Shown: piece after piece, positions 13,888-26,719 of the stretch
How the letters are laid out: the number at the start of each line of letters is the position of its first letter
Position numbering within the stretch: position 1 is the stretch's first letter
Assembly (NCBI RefSeq): GCF_000306255.2
Contig: NZ_AKWY02000034.1
Coordinates: 248,001-312,000, forward strand
DNA length: 64,000 bases
Origin: Leptospira noguchii serovar Panama str. CZ214
Lineage (GTDB): Bacteria; Spirochaetota; Leptospiria; Leptospirales; Leptospiraceae
Reading direction: 5' to 3'
Notes under the pieces: generated by a model
The model's input: only the letters and a program-made list of their open reading frames with translations
What the model was told of the DNA's origin: nothing
Databases searched by the model: none
Made by a program: the position numbers and the translations under genes

Positions 13888-14799
13888 ATGTCAGAAAAAT
13901 TTTCCCCGTTAGCTGTCATTGTTACTTTTAATCCTGATATAAATTTAACTTACAAAAATGTACAAAATCTAAATTCGAACTCAATTCCAGTTTTGATTGT
14001 AGATAACCGATCTAATAACGTGTCTGCAATCCGTTCTAAAATTGAAAAACAGAATTTTCTTATAGAAAACGAATTAAATTTGGGCTTGGGATTTGCTCTC
14101 AACAGAGGAATTGAATACGCCCGGTTGAATTTATATACGCACGTTTGGTTGTTTGATCAAGATAGCTTTTTGGAAACTTCAGCTATTCGAGTATTTCTTC
14201 AAAAAATTAAGGAATATGAGAATCAAAAACTTCCAAACGAGAAGGTTGCTTCTTATGGCCCTAATATATTTGATACAATTAAAAATCGTAATATTTATCG
14301 AGTTTTAAAAAACGAAATTGGAATTTTGAATGCAGAGTTTCTAATAACTTCTGGAAGTTTTTATTCATTAGAAGTTTTAAAAGAAGTAGGTTTGTTATAT
14401 CAGGATTTTTTTATAGACTATTTGGATTACGAGTGGTGTTTTCGCGCCAATAATAAAGGTTACGTTCATAAAATTGTTTCCGATGTAAAAATGAAACATT
14501 CAATAGGAAACGATTCTAAACGTATATTCGGAGTTTTTAAAGTTGCAATTCATTCGCCTTTTAGGTGGTATTTTCTTTTTAGAAATGGAGTGTATATTTG
14601 TAAAATGTCACATATTCCATTTCGATTTAAATTGGAAGTAATTCTAAAGACAATTTTTCGATTTTTGATCTTACCTATTTTTTCTAATTCTAAATATCAG
14701 ACGTATCTTCATATTCTTTGCGGAATTCGCGATGGGATTACCGGGAGAGAATCTTCTTTTTATAAACATCTTGTCGGTAAAACTTTTTCCACAACTTAG
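13888..14799 (+). CDS. Family 2 glycosyltransferase, RfbF-like rhamnosyltransferase
   Basis: A 303-residue GT2 protein resembling RfbF-type rhamnosyltransferases. AVIVTFNPDINLTYKNVQNL is the characteristic opening, VDNRSNN the nucleotide loop, NELNLGLGFALNRGIEYA the helix that follows, and WLFDQDSF carries the DXD-like DQD. DYLDYEWCFRANNKGY matches the catalytic acidic region. It lies four bases after the previous transferase, so the two are probably co-translated. The acceptor is unknown. Confidence 0.85.
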   Translation: MSEKFSPLAVIVTFNPDINLTYKNVQNLNSNSIPVLIVDNRSNNVSAIRSKIEKQNFLIENELNLGLGFALNRGIEYARLNLYTHVWLFDQDSFLETSAIRVFLQKIKEYENQKLPNEKVASYGPNIFDTIKNRNIYRVLKNEIGILNAEFLITSGSFYSLEVLKEVGLLYQDFFIDYLDYEWCFRANNKGYVHKIVSDVKMKHSIGNDSKRIFGVFKVAIHSPFRWYFLFRNGVYICKMSHIPFRFKLEVILKTIFRFLILPIFSNSKYQTYLHILCGIRDGITGRESSFYKHLVGKTFSTT

Positions 14800-14857
14800 A
14801 TTAAATCTAGGTTCAAATACGTATTTGTGAATTTTTGAGAATTGAAAATAAAATGAC

Positions 14858-14995
14858 GCGAGTTCGTCGTAAGAAAATGAGAAAGAATTTTCTAAAAGCG
14901 TGAGTTCCTACATTTCTAAATTCAACTGTAAAATCCGCAAATTGTTAAATAGTTCCCTTCCCACAACTCGAAAATATTGAACTGATAAAGTTTAC
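14858..14995 (+). repeat. AGTTCCYACA-type dispersed repeat, copy 1
   Basis: GAGTTCGTCGTAAGAAAATG, GAATTTTCTAAAAG and GAGTTCCTACATTTCTAAAT, then AACTGTAAAAT and a second TAGTTCCC box. The same series occurs at 38319-38472, and a shorter version at 17680-17840. It lies in the gap between two glycosyltransferase genes and has no open frame. Confidence 0.6.
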
Positions 14996-15009
14996 TTGAG
15001 GATTAAATT

Positions 15010-15858
15010 TTGGAATTTGGAGTTACCATTTCAATCGTATTATATAAACCGAATGTATCGATTTTTAAAGAATTACTTTTGTCTCTTTTGAACTCAATTA
15101 CATATCAAATTTCTAATGTTTCAAAATCAATTTTATATAAAATCGAAGTATTAGATAATACTCCACAATTTGGAGAAGAAGTAAAAAATATAATTAATGA
15201 TTTAGAAAAAAAGTTTTCCTTTAAAGATCGAATCAAATTTCAATATTTTCATTTTCCTGAAAACCCTGGATATGGAGTAGCCAACAACCGTTCTATTTTA
15301 AAATCAAATATGGAATTCCATTTGGTTCTCAACCCGGATATTAAAATGATTCCGGAAACATTGGATTTATGTGTTCGTTATTTGGAAGAACATCCAGATT
15401 GCGACGCGGTAGTTCCTTCGGTTTGGGATTGGGAGGGTGATTCTGATGGAAAACGGAATATACAATTTTTAGTAAAATCTTATCCCACCGTCTTTGTATT
15501 ATTTTTGAGATCTTTTGCGCCGAGTATTTTAAAAAAAGTATTTCGAAAGTATTTAGATCAATACGACCTAAAGGAAAAGGATTGGAATCAAACTCAAGAA
15601 AATGTATCTCTGATCAGTGGTTGTTTTATTTTTGCAAGAACGAAATCTTTAAAACAAATCGGAGGATTTGACGAGAGATTCTTTTTGTATTTTGAAGATT
15701 TTGATCTTTCTATGCGTTTGAAACGAAAGGATTACTTTCCGAAGATTCAAATTTATCATAAGGGTGGAAATTCGTCTAAAAAAGGTTTTTTGCACGTAAG
15801 ACTTTTTATCATTTCTGCAATCCGTTTTTTTATGAAATTCGGTTGGAAATTAATTTAA
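15010..15858 (+). CDS. Family 2 glycosyltransferase, rhamnosyltransferase-like (TTG start)
   Basis: A 282-residue GT2 enzyme that opens with TTG after GAGGATTAAATT, the GAGG serving as ribosome binding site. VTISIVLYKPN starts the fold, VLDNTPQFG takes the nucleotide loop, ENPGYGVANNRSIL matches the NxGYGxGNN signature of rhamnosyltransferase-like enzymes, LVLNPDI is the DXD equivalent and ISGCFIFAR...GGFDERFFLYFEDFDLSMR carries the catalytic ED. It is the last sugar gene of the locus. The donor is unknown; dTDP-rhamnose is a reasonable guess. Confidence 0.84.
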   Translation: MEFGVTISIVLYKPNVSIFKELLLSLLNSITYQISNVSKSILYKIEVLDNTPQFGEEVKNIINDLEKKFSFKDRIKFQYFHFPENPGYGVANNRSILKSNMEFHLVLNPDIKMIPETLDLCVRYLEEHPDCDAVVPSVWDWEGDSDGKRNIQFLVKSYPTVFVLFLRSFAPSILKKVFRKYLDQYDLKEKDWNQTQENVSLISGCFIFARTKSLKQIGGFDERFFLYFEDFDLSMRLKRKDYFPKIQIYHKGGNSSKKGFLHVRLFIISAIRFFMKFGWKLI

Positions 15859-15898
15859 AATATTATAAAATTATACTTTTTATATTTAATATATCTAA

Positions 15899-17293
15899 AT
15901 GAACCGTAATCTAATTTCGATAGTTTTGACTTTACTTTCTATCGGAATTCTATTTTTTATTCAGGTTCGATTTAGGCTTCCTATAAATGTCGCCATTATG
16001 AATTGTATTTTTGTTTTGGCTGCTGTGTTTTGGGTTCTTGAACCTATCCCTGGATACGCCACTTCGATTCTCGTAATTTTTTTAGAAATTATTTTCTTTG
16101 CAAATCCTATCGGTGTTTCCTATTTTAAGTTTCCTATAAATAAAAACCCGTCTGCTGCAATTTTTCTTTCTTCTTTGGCAGATTCTTCTATCGTATTATT
16201 TTTAGGAGGATTTGTATTAGCAAAAGCTTGTGTAAAAACAGGTTTGGATCGTTTTCTTGCTAATAGAATCATTCGTAGATTCGGAGTTAGAAGTCATCAA
16301 GTGCTTTTAGGCTTTATGTTCACTACCGGATTTATATCGATGTGGATGAGCAATACGGCGACCACTTCAATGATGATAGCTCTTTCTTTTCCTATGCTGC
16401 AATTGTTGCCTGAAAAAGAACCTTTTCGAAAAGCTTTGATACTGGGAATTCCGTTTGCGGCGAATATAGGAGGAGTAGGAACTCCAATTGGGTCTCCTCC
16501 CAATATAATAGCGATGGGAATTTTAAAACAACAAGGTATTGTCGTTTCTTTTGGGACTTGGATGTTTTTTGCGATTCCAGTTGTGGTCGTATTAATTTTA
16601 TTTGCTTGGTTGCTTCTTATGAAGTTGTTTCCGCAAAAAGATTTTTTTGAATTAGTAGTGGAGTTTCAAGAGCCTGAAGGAGGAACGAAATCTTTTTCAT
16701 TCAAAATAACTTCAGCGATTTTTTTGGGAACGGTTCTTCTTTGGTTTACAGAAAATTTACACGGAATTCCAGCGGGAGTGATCGCGCTTCTTCCTTTAAT
16801 TTTATTTCCAGTGTTCGGAATTTTAAATGAGAAAGATATCAACTCGTTAGATTGGTCCGTTTTACTTTTGATAGCAGGTGGAATTGGAATTGGAGTGGGT
16901 TTTCAACAGAGTGGAATGGAATTTTGGTTTTCTGAATTTTTAAAACCTATTATAAAACCAGAATATTCAGCAAGCGTGTTGTTTTTACTTTGTGTTTTAG
17001 CTCTTTTATTAAGTACATTTATGTCCAATACTGCGGCTACAAATCTTCTGGTTCCGTTTGCGTTTCCACTTTCCGCGATTCTTCTTCCCGGATCGAACGT
17101 GTATCTTTTAGAAGTGTGTTTAGGAATTGCACTTTCTGCTTCTTTGGCAATGTCTCTTCCCGTAAGTACTCCTCCAAATGCGATCGCATACTCTGTTGGA
17201 GGATTTGAAATTAAAGATATGATTCAGGTTGGTTTACCGATTGGAATTTTGGGATTGATTTTGGTCTTGGTTGGATACTTTATATTTTTATAA
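15899..17293 (+). CDS. DASS-family sodium-coupled anion symporter
   Basis: A 464-residue inner-membrane transporter of the divalent anion:Na+ symporter (SLC13/DASS) family, which imports dicarboxylates, sulfate or similar anions with sodium. Both family SNT motifs are present: SNTATTSMM beginning at 151 and SNTAATNLLVP beginning at 376, each in the re-entrant hairpin region, and GSPPNIIAMG near 198-207. At least eleven hydrophobic segments are visible. It reads in the same direction as the last glycosyltransferase, 40 bases upstream. A gene of this type is remembered as the conserved flank of Leptospira rfb loci (sdcS-like), which fits its position here. The substrate cannot be set from sequence. 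Confidence 0.88.
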   Translation: MNRNLISIVLTLLSIGILFFIQVRFRLPINVAIMNCIFVLAAVFWVLEPIPGYATSILVIFLEIIFFANPIGVSYFKFPINKNPSAAIFLSSLADSSIVLFLGGFVLAKACVKTGLDRFLANRIIRRFGVRSHQVLLGFMFTTGFISMWMSNTATTSMMIALSFPMLQLLPEKEPFRKALILGIPFAANIGGVGTPIGSPPNIIAMGILKQQGIVVSFGTWMFFAIPVVVVLILFAWLLLMKLFPQKDFFELVVEFQEPEGGTKSFSFKITSAIFLGTVLLWFTENLHGIPAGVIALLPLILFPVFGILNEKDINSLDWSVLLLIAGGIGIGVGFQQSGMEFWFSEFLKPIIKPEYSASVLFLLCVLALLLSTFMSNTAATNLLVPFAFPLSAILLPGSNVYLLEVCLGIALSASLAMSLPVSTPPNAIAYSVGGFEIKDMIQVGLPIGILGLILVLVGYFIFL

Positions 17294-17679
17294 TTTTCTT
17301 TTAAAAACCTATCTAAAAATCTTAGAATGAATTAAAAGCTCGCCCAAAAACCGTCCAATGTGAGAACTGCTCGAAGGTTCTCCATTGAGATTTAATTTGT
17401 AGGAATACTGCATCTTATTAAAAATTTCTAAAAAATTATTTGTGGTTTTAAGACAAGTTGTTAATTAAATCTTACTACTCGACTGACTCGGACGCATGAA
17501 AATGATACTCGAAACGTTCATTTTACAAAAATATGGAAGTCCTCAAAAGTTGCGTCTAATCTGGAATTGTTGGCCGTTTTTAAAGAAGTTTGTATATTCC
17601 AATTTTTGAAATAGTTCATGGTAATATTATTTTCATATGTTCGAGTAGTAATGAAATATGGTTGTACCTACAGAGCCCG

Positions 17680-17840
17680 TCGTATTGTATGATTTAGTAT
17701 TCTTTGTGATTATACTTTTGGTATGAGTTCCCACATTTTCAAAATTTATCTGTAAAATGTAATTGTGGTAGTTCCCGCAAATTAAATATCTCAAAACGTT
17801 TATTGACTTAAAAATTGTATGAGTTTCCACATGTTTATGA
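17680..17840 (+). repeat. AGTTCCYACA-type dispersed repeat, copy 2
   Basis: GAGTTCCCACATTTTCAAAA followed by TCTGTAAAATGTAATTGTGG and TAGTTCCCGCA, ending with TATGAGTTTCCACATG. The TTCCCACA boxes are spaced roughly 60-70 bases apart, as in the 38.4 kb copy. Confidence 0.55.
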
Positions 17841-17999
17841 AACTATAACGTCAGGCTAGATAGTTTTTTTAGACGAACTCGCAATATTTTATATTTAAAT
17901 GAGTATTTGCGATAAAAGTTCGAGGCACTCTATTCTCTAACTCTTGAGTAGAATCATAAAATTCTTATACCTTTATTTTTTATAACCAAAGCTATAAAA

Positions 18000-18102
18000 T
18001 AAAGTTGTTGGAAAATTAATTCTCTATCAATTTCTGTTTCATGGAAACGGTAGATTAAAGCAGTTTTGTTGATTTGAATTATAAAATTTTTCAATAACTC
18101 TG
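18000..18102 (-). repeat. MITE-like palindromic repeat, copy 3
   Basis: Reverse copy (GGAAACGGTAGATTAAAGCA on the + strand). The ends are TAAAGTTGTTGGAAAAT and TTTTTCAATAACTCTG. The terminal A of the right end is changed, so the TA duplication is not intact here. Confidence 0.75.
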
Positions 18103-18518
18103 ATAAGATATTTAAAATTCGATTTCTAAAATAGAGATCGTCTTCAAATTCATAACAACTCTATTATATAGAAATTACCGGGACCTTAAATTTGCATATG
18201 AGTTGTTTAGATATGAGAATTTATGATAGAAGTTAAGTTATCCTAAAACGATTGAAATCGGCATTTTAAACAAAGATAAAGTATTTTCGGAATATAACTA
18301 CTTTAAAGATTTTGAATAGAGCTTTTATAAAATTCCAAAAAAATCATTTCTACGTCAAATTTATGCATGAAATCTCTGTTTGGCGATTATTATAAAATTA
18401 AGAAATTTATTTTATTAAAATTCACTTTAAATTTTGAAAACGAATCTTAAAAACTCTCAAAAAAGTTTTATAACTTTTTTTTTCTTGCAATCTCCCATAT
18501 TTATGGGACTGTAAAAAT

Positions 18519-18773
18519 GTGAAAACTACACTGGAAATACCGGATTTACTGTATAAAAAAGCGAAAATAAAAGCCGCCGAAAGAGGAATTTCCATGCGTG
18601 CTTTTGTGATCGAAGCTTTAGAACACAATTTAAAAGTAGAAGAGGCTATTAAAAAAGAAGAGACTGCATCTAAATTTGTCACGAACTCTTATGGATGGCC
18701 CGTTCTTTCTAAAAAGAAAGGTGTTAAGGTAACCAACGAAGTTATCAATACAATCAAGGAGGAAGAAGGTTAA
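18519..18773 (+). CDS. vapB: Antitoxin of a VapBC-type module (ribbon-helix-helix)
   Basis: An 84-residue protein from a GTG start. KTTLEIPDLLYKKAKIKAAE matches the ribbon-helix-helix DNA-binding fold of VapB/FitA-type antitoxins: a short strand then helix-turn-helix, with RGISMRAFVIEALE as the second helix. The C-terminal 40 residues are charged and probably wrap the toxin. It is followed one base later by a PIN-domain gene, the standard VapBC layout. The product should neutralise the toxin and repress its own operon through the RHH domain; this is family knowledge, not seen directly. The 1.2-kb gene-free DNA upstream would hold the promoter. Confidence 0.82.
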   Translation: MKTTLEIPDLLYKKAKIKAAERGISMRAFVIEALEHNLKVEEAIKKEETASKFVTNSYGWPVLSKKKGVKVTNEVINTIKEEEG

Positions 18774-18774
18774 A

Positions 18775-19209
18775 ATGAAATATCTTTTAGATGTAAATGT
18801 TTTGATTTCTTTATGTGACTCCAATCATGTTTTTCATGAAAAAGCCTGGAAATGGTTTGATCGAAAGGCAAGGAACGGTTGGGCTACTTGTCCGATTACT
18901 CAGAATGCTTTGGTTCGAATTATGAGTCACTCCTCTTATCCGGGAAGCCCCGGTGGAGTTGAGGTTGTTTCTGCCATTTTACATTCTCTTTTAAAAGTAA
19001 ACGGGCATCGCTTTATTCCGGATAATATTTCTATCAATTCTTCTTTATTTTATCTCAATATAGTTTCTGTTAGTTCTAAACAGATTACGGACATTTATCT
19101 ATTGGCTCTAAGTGTTCATCATAAAGTCAAGTTTGCTACTTTCGATTCTAAAATTCCTTACGACTCAGTTGATCGTGGAAAAGAACATTTAGAATTGATT
19201 GCCGCTTAA
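18775..19209 (+). CDS. vapC: VapC-type PIN-domain toxin
   Basis: A 144-residue PIN-domain ribonuclease of the VapC family, expected to cleave RNA when free of its antitoxin. KYLLDVNVLISL carries the first catalytic Asp (residue 6), WATCPITQNALVRIMS is a typical subfamily motif (with Q where some families have E), and later acidic positions are present in ITDIYLLAL and FATFDSK. The start is preceded by GGAGGAAGAAGG, a strong ribosome binding site inside the vapB 3' end, and follows the vapB stop by one base, which indicates coupled translation. Length is normal. Confidence 0.85.
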   Translation: MKYLLDVNVLISLCDSNHVFHEKAWKWFDRKARNGWATCPITQNALVRIMSHSSYPGSPGGVEVVSAILHSLLKVNGHRFIPDNISINSSLFYLNIVSVSSKQITDIYLLALSVHHKVKFATFDSKIPYDSVDRGKEHLELIAA

Positions 19210-19780
19210 TTTTATATTTTAGTATATTCTATTATTTGAATTAATAAAGATCTTTTAGAATAAATTTCAAAAAGAACCAGTGTTTAAAAATGATTTTTAA
19301 AAATAGAGTTGTTGAAATATTTCATAGTGGATTAACAAGACTATTTCAACCATCCATTTCAATAAAACAGACAAAGATAGGGAATTATTTTTCAACGATT
19401 CTAATTAATAACGAATTCCTGCGTAAAATTGGGGTTCTTATGCTCGTTCTTAGAGATAAAAATTCATTTTACAGATCTCGCACAAGATTGATTGTTTACT
19501 CTCAGTGTTTTAAAATTTTACTACTCTGGTTCATCAAAATGAACTGTCAGTTTTACAAAAATGTATCAATGTTCGCAAATTGAGTTTAAACCAAAGTTTA
19601 TGGTTTTTTTGAAGGAGTCCTACGTTCTAATTTTTAGAAAAAGTTTATGGGATTGTCTAGGTGGTAAAGTTCAAAATAGAAAGGTAGGAAATTGAATTTC
19701 TAATACAAGAATATACGAATGTGTAAAACAGAAGGTTTTCAATGAAAGTATGTTCGTTTTTGAATTCTACAGTTTAAGTT
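19210..19780. other. Non-coding spacer with one MITE-like copy
   Basis: 571 bases with no credible gene; short open frames overlap the repeat. A MITE-like palindrome occupies 19304-19403. The remaining AT-rich DNA before the CapA-like gene shows no clear promoter or terminator. Confidence 0.5.
19304..19403 (+). repeat. MITE-like palindromic repeat, copy 4
   Basis: Forward copy with ends TAGAGTTGTTGAAATAT and TTTTTCAACGATTCTA, bounded by TA on both sides. The centre is TTTCAACCATCCATTTCAAT, more diverged than in copies 5 to 8. Confidence 0.78.
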
Positions 19781-20980
19781 ATGATAACAAAAAAAGTTTC
19801 TAAACGTTCTTTAGGACCAATTTTTATCTTTTTCTTTTTATCCTGTCTTCCTGGATTTTTAAAGGAGTCTAGTACCGAAAATTCTCAGGTCGATTCCTCA
19901 TCTACTTTTGGGATACTTCAAGACAAGATTGATTCCGTTTTACATCCAGACCACAATCAGGACCCGGAACTTCTCAAGCTACTTGCCGGAGGAGATGTTA
20001 TGTTCAATTGGGGTATCCGAGATACAATTCGTAAACACGGAGAAATTGCGCCAGTAGAAGGCCTTAGATCACTTTTTAACGAAGCAGATTTTAGGATGAT
20101 CAATTTAGAAACTCCTGTAGTTGCTTCTAAAACGGAAGAATCTAAAAAGGCTTATATATTTACAGCCCACGAAAAAGATTTAAACTCTCTCAAATATTTG
20201 GGAGTGGATATGGTATTTTTAGGAAACAATCATTCCTTTGATCATGGGCAGCAAGGAATGAACGAGACTTTAGATATATTAAATAAAAATAATATTCTAT
20301 TTGTAGGCGCGGGAAAAAAACTTCCTGAAGTTTTGGAACCTTTAAATCTAAATTTAAAAGGTTCAGACCTACGAATTCATTCCGTGACCGCAATCGCTGA
20401 ACAAGCTCACTACGCTACTTCTACAAGATCTGGTGTGGCTCCTTTTTTATTTCCTTCGTTGAAAGCTACGTTTTTAGAAAAAACTATTCTTCCTAAAAAT
20501 TATCCCACTTCGATTCGTATTGTTTCTTTACATTGGGGTGTGGAATATTCTCCGTTTCCTACTTCGGATCAAAGAAAAATAGCAAGGGCCCTGATCGACT
20601 CCGGTGTAAAAATAGTAATTGGTCATCATCCTCATATTCCACAAGGTGTGGAAGTATATAAAGAAGGAGTGATCTTATATTCTTTAGGGAATTTGATTTT
20701 TGGAAGTAGAAATTCTTATCTAAATCACAATCTAATTGCACTTTTGCATATCCGTCGTAATCGATTGGAACGTGTTGAACTGGTTCCAATTTTCGGAAAA
20801 TTCCAAAAAGAAGATCATAAGATCCGACCTGTAACGGGTTCAGAAGCTCGGGAGTTCTTACATGAAATTGCAGTTCTTTCTGCTGAATTGGGAACAAAAC
20901 TCAGAGTAGAAGGAGATCGAGCCTTTCTAGATCTTCCGACAAATTCTACCTTGACCCCGGTCTCTAAACACAAAAAATAG
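19781..20980 (+). CDS. CapA-family lipoprotein
   Basis: A 399-residue protein of the CapA (PGA_cap) family, a calcineurin-like metallophosphoesterase fold seen in poly-gamma-glutamate and polysaccharide systems. Motifs in order: LLAGGDVMFNWGIRD, INLETPV, FLGNNHSFDHG, VSLHWGVEYSPFPT and IGHHPHIPQGVEVYKEGVILYSLGNLIF, which supply the expected His/Asp metal ligands. The N-terminus (IFIFFFLSCLPGF, Cys22) looks like a lipoprotein signal, so it is probably anchored on the periplasmic face or the cell surface. It has no capBC neighbours, so the substrate is unknown; a sugar-polymer role is possible given the rfb locus nearby. Confidence 0.82.
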   Translation: MITKKVSKRSLGPIFIFFFLSCLPGFLKESSTENSQVDSSSTFGILQDKIDSVLHPDHNQDPELLKLLAGGDVMFNWGIRDTIRKHGEIAPVEGLRSLFNEADFRMINLETPVVASKTEESKKAYIFTAHEKDLNSLKYLGVDMVFLGNNHSFDHGQQGMNETLDILNKNNILFVGAGKKLPEVLEPLNLNLKGSDLRIHSVTAIAEQAHYATSTRSGVAPFLFPSLKATFLEKTILPKNYPTSIRIVSLHWGVEYSPFPTSDQRKIARALIDSGVKIVIGHHPHIPQGVEVYKEGVILYSLGNLIFGSRNSYLNHNLIALLHIRRNRLERVELVPIFGKFQKEDHKIRPVTGSEAREFLHEIAVLSAELGTKLRVEGDRAFLDLPTNSTLTPVSKHKK

Positions 20981-20993
20981 GCTAAAATCTTCT

Positions 20994-21017
20994 GCTCGTC
21001 GCAAACTGCAGACGAGC
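20994..21017 (+). promoter_or_regulatory. Hairpin in the rpsF leader
   Basis: GCTCGTC (20994-21000) pairs perfectly with GACGAGC (21011-21017) around a 10-base loop, 23 bases before the rpsF TTG. There is no U tract, so it is not a good terminator for the CapA gene. It may be part of an S6:S18 autoregulatory leader, as known in other bacteria, but the usual loop motif is not evident. Confidence 0.4.
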
Positions 21018-21025
21018 TATTAAAC

Positions 21026-21308
<283 letters not shown>

Positions 21309-21316
<8 letters not shown>

Positions 21317-21758
21317 TGATATTAACAGAGTGACTCTGGTCGGGCGTTTTACGCGCGACCCTGAATTCAAATCGATCAACGGAACCTCTTTGGTAAACTT
21401 CTCTTTAGCAAATGGTAGAACCTATGTGTCTAACGGAGAAAAAAGGGAAGAGTCTCACTTTTTCGATTGTGAAGTCTGGGGAAAACCGGCTGATATCATT
21501 CAACAATACTGCAAAAAAGGAAAGCAGATTGCTATTGAAGGAAGATTGAAACAAGATACATGGGAAACTCCAGAAGGCAAAAAAGCGTCTCGAATTCGAA
21601 TAGTTGTGGAGAATTTTCAACTCCTAGGTTCTAAAGACGATTCTTCGAGCGGATCTTCTGTTTCCTCTTCTCCTCCAGTATCTGGAGGAAATTCTTATCC
21701 ATCCTCTCCGGAATACTATAACGCCGCAGATGGTGGTGACGACGACATACCGTTTTAA
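21309..21758 (+). CDS. ssb: Single-stranded DNA-binding protein
   Basis: A 149-residue SSB. The N-terminal OB fold is clear: NRVTLVGRFTRDPEFKSING, FDCEVWGKPADIIQQYCKKG and IAIEGRLKQDTWETPEGKK. A Ser/Pro/Gly-rich linker follows and the protein ends in DDDIPF, the acidic tip that recruits repair and replication partners. It protects single-stranded DNA at forks. Its position between S6 and S18 is conserved in bacteria and links it to dnaB downstream. Confidence 0.96.
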
Positions 21759-21769
21759 TGAGGTAATTT

Positions 21770-22081
21770 ATGAGCGAGAACGAAATTAAAGAAGAACGTT
21801 CCGAAAGATCGGAACAAGGCGACATTTCCGCAGAAATGGAAGGTAAGCCGCAGAGAAAACAAAACAAATACAAGAAAAAAGTCTGCCGTTTTACTGCAGA
21901 TCCAGAACTTGCAAAACAAATCAATTATAAGAATATCGAACTTTTGGAAAGGTTTATCACCAATCGTGGTAAAATCATTCCTAGAAGAATTACCGGGACC
22001 AGCGCTCGTTATCAAAGGGTTCTTGCACGAGAAATTCGCAAAGCGAGAAGTATCGGTCTTTTACCTTACAAGGTAAACTGA
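21770..22081 (+). CDS. rpsR: 30S ribosomal protein S18
   Basis: bS18, 103 residues. The C-terminal core is diagnostic: [29 protein letters not shown] then [35 protein letters not shown]. The first about 35 residues are an acidic/basic extension ([17 protein letters not shown]) that makes it longer than most S18 proteins, which run 75-90 residues. It binds the 30S platform with S6. The start ATG follows TGAGGTAATTT. Confidence 0.95.
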
Positions 22082-22090
22082 GGTACGAAC

Positions 22091-22540
22091 ATGAAAGTGA
22101 TCTTACAAAAAGACGTTATCAATTTAGGAGACGCCGGAGATCTAAAGGAAGTTGCAGACGGTTATGCTAGAAATTTCCTTTTTCCAAAAAGACTTGCGGT
22201 TCGTGCTAATGAAGGAAATACAAAGGCGGCTCTTCACCAAAAGAAGTTAGGTGAACTCAAAAGAGAGAAACGTAAAAAATCGATGGAAGACGTGGCCGGG
22301 AATTTGAGTGGTAAAGAGTACGAGATTCTAGTAAAAACCGGTGGAGGAGAAAAATTGTTCGGAGCCGTAACTCCGATCGACGTAGCTTCTGTTCTGAAAA
22401 AGAGCGGTTTTGAATTGGATAAAAGAAAAATCGAAATCGCTGAGCCAATCCGTAATCTAGGTTCTTATAAAATCAAGATCCGTCTTGCAGAAGGAATTCA
22501 ACCTACGATTACTCTACACGTTAAAAAAGAAGAAGAGTGA
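22091..22540 (+). CDS. rplI: 50S ribosomal protein L9
   Basis: bL9, 149 residues. MKVILQKDVINLGDAGDLKEVADGYARNFL is the universal N-terminal RNA-binding domain (shown here in part), followed by a long helix and a C-terminal domain with GEKLFGAVTPIDVA. It stabilises the L1 stalk base of the 50S subunit. It starts 9 bases after rpsR with GAGG as ribosome binding site, and dnaB follows 17 bases after its stop. Confidence 0.96.
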   Translation: MKVILQKDVINLGDAGDLKEVADGYARNFLFPKRLAVRANEGNTKAALHQKKLGELKREKRKKSMEDVAGNLSGKEYEILVKTGGGEKLFGAVTPIDVASVLKKSGFELDKRKIEIAEPIRNLGSYKIKIRLAEGIQPTITLHVKKEEE

Positions 22541-22557
22541 TTTTTATTTAAGGGACC

Positions 22558-23886
<1,329 letters not shown>

Positions 23887-23918
23887 TTTTATAAGTTTGT
23901 GATAGGAAACGGAAATCA

Positions 23919-25724
<1,806 letters not shown>

Positions 25725-25728
25725 GCTT

Positions 25729-26715
<987 letters not shown>

Positions 26716-26719
26716 TCGT

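Larger units (their letters stand above)
17294..18518. other. 1.2-kb repeat-rich non-coding region at the edge of the rfb locus
   Basis: No credible gene on either strand. It holds an AGTTCCYACA-type repeat at about 17680-17840, a MITE-like palindrome at 18000-18102, and otherwise AT-rich DNA. Its size and lack of coding suggest eroded mobile DNA. Confidence 0.6.

Noticed and set aside
17294..18518. A CRISPR array or tRNA in the 1.2-kb spacer
   Set aside because: No regularly spaced short direct repeats and no cloverleaf-like sequence were found.
18775..19209. VapC with a lost catalytic residue (Gln in place of Glu in PITQN)
   Set aside because: As I recall, this PITQN form is frequent in the subfamily, so it is not evidence of inactivation.
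19290..19583. 97-codon frame after vapC
   Set aside because: It starts in and runs through a MITE-like repeat; the composition is unlike neighbouring genes.
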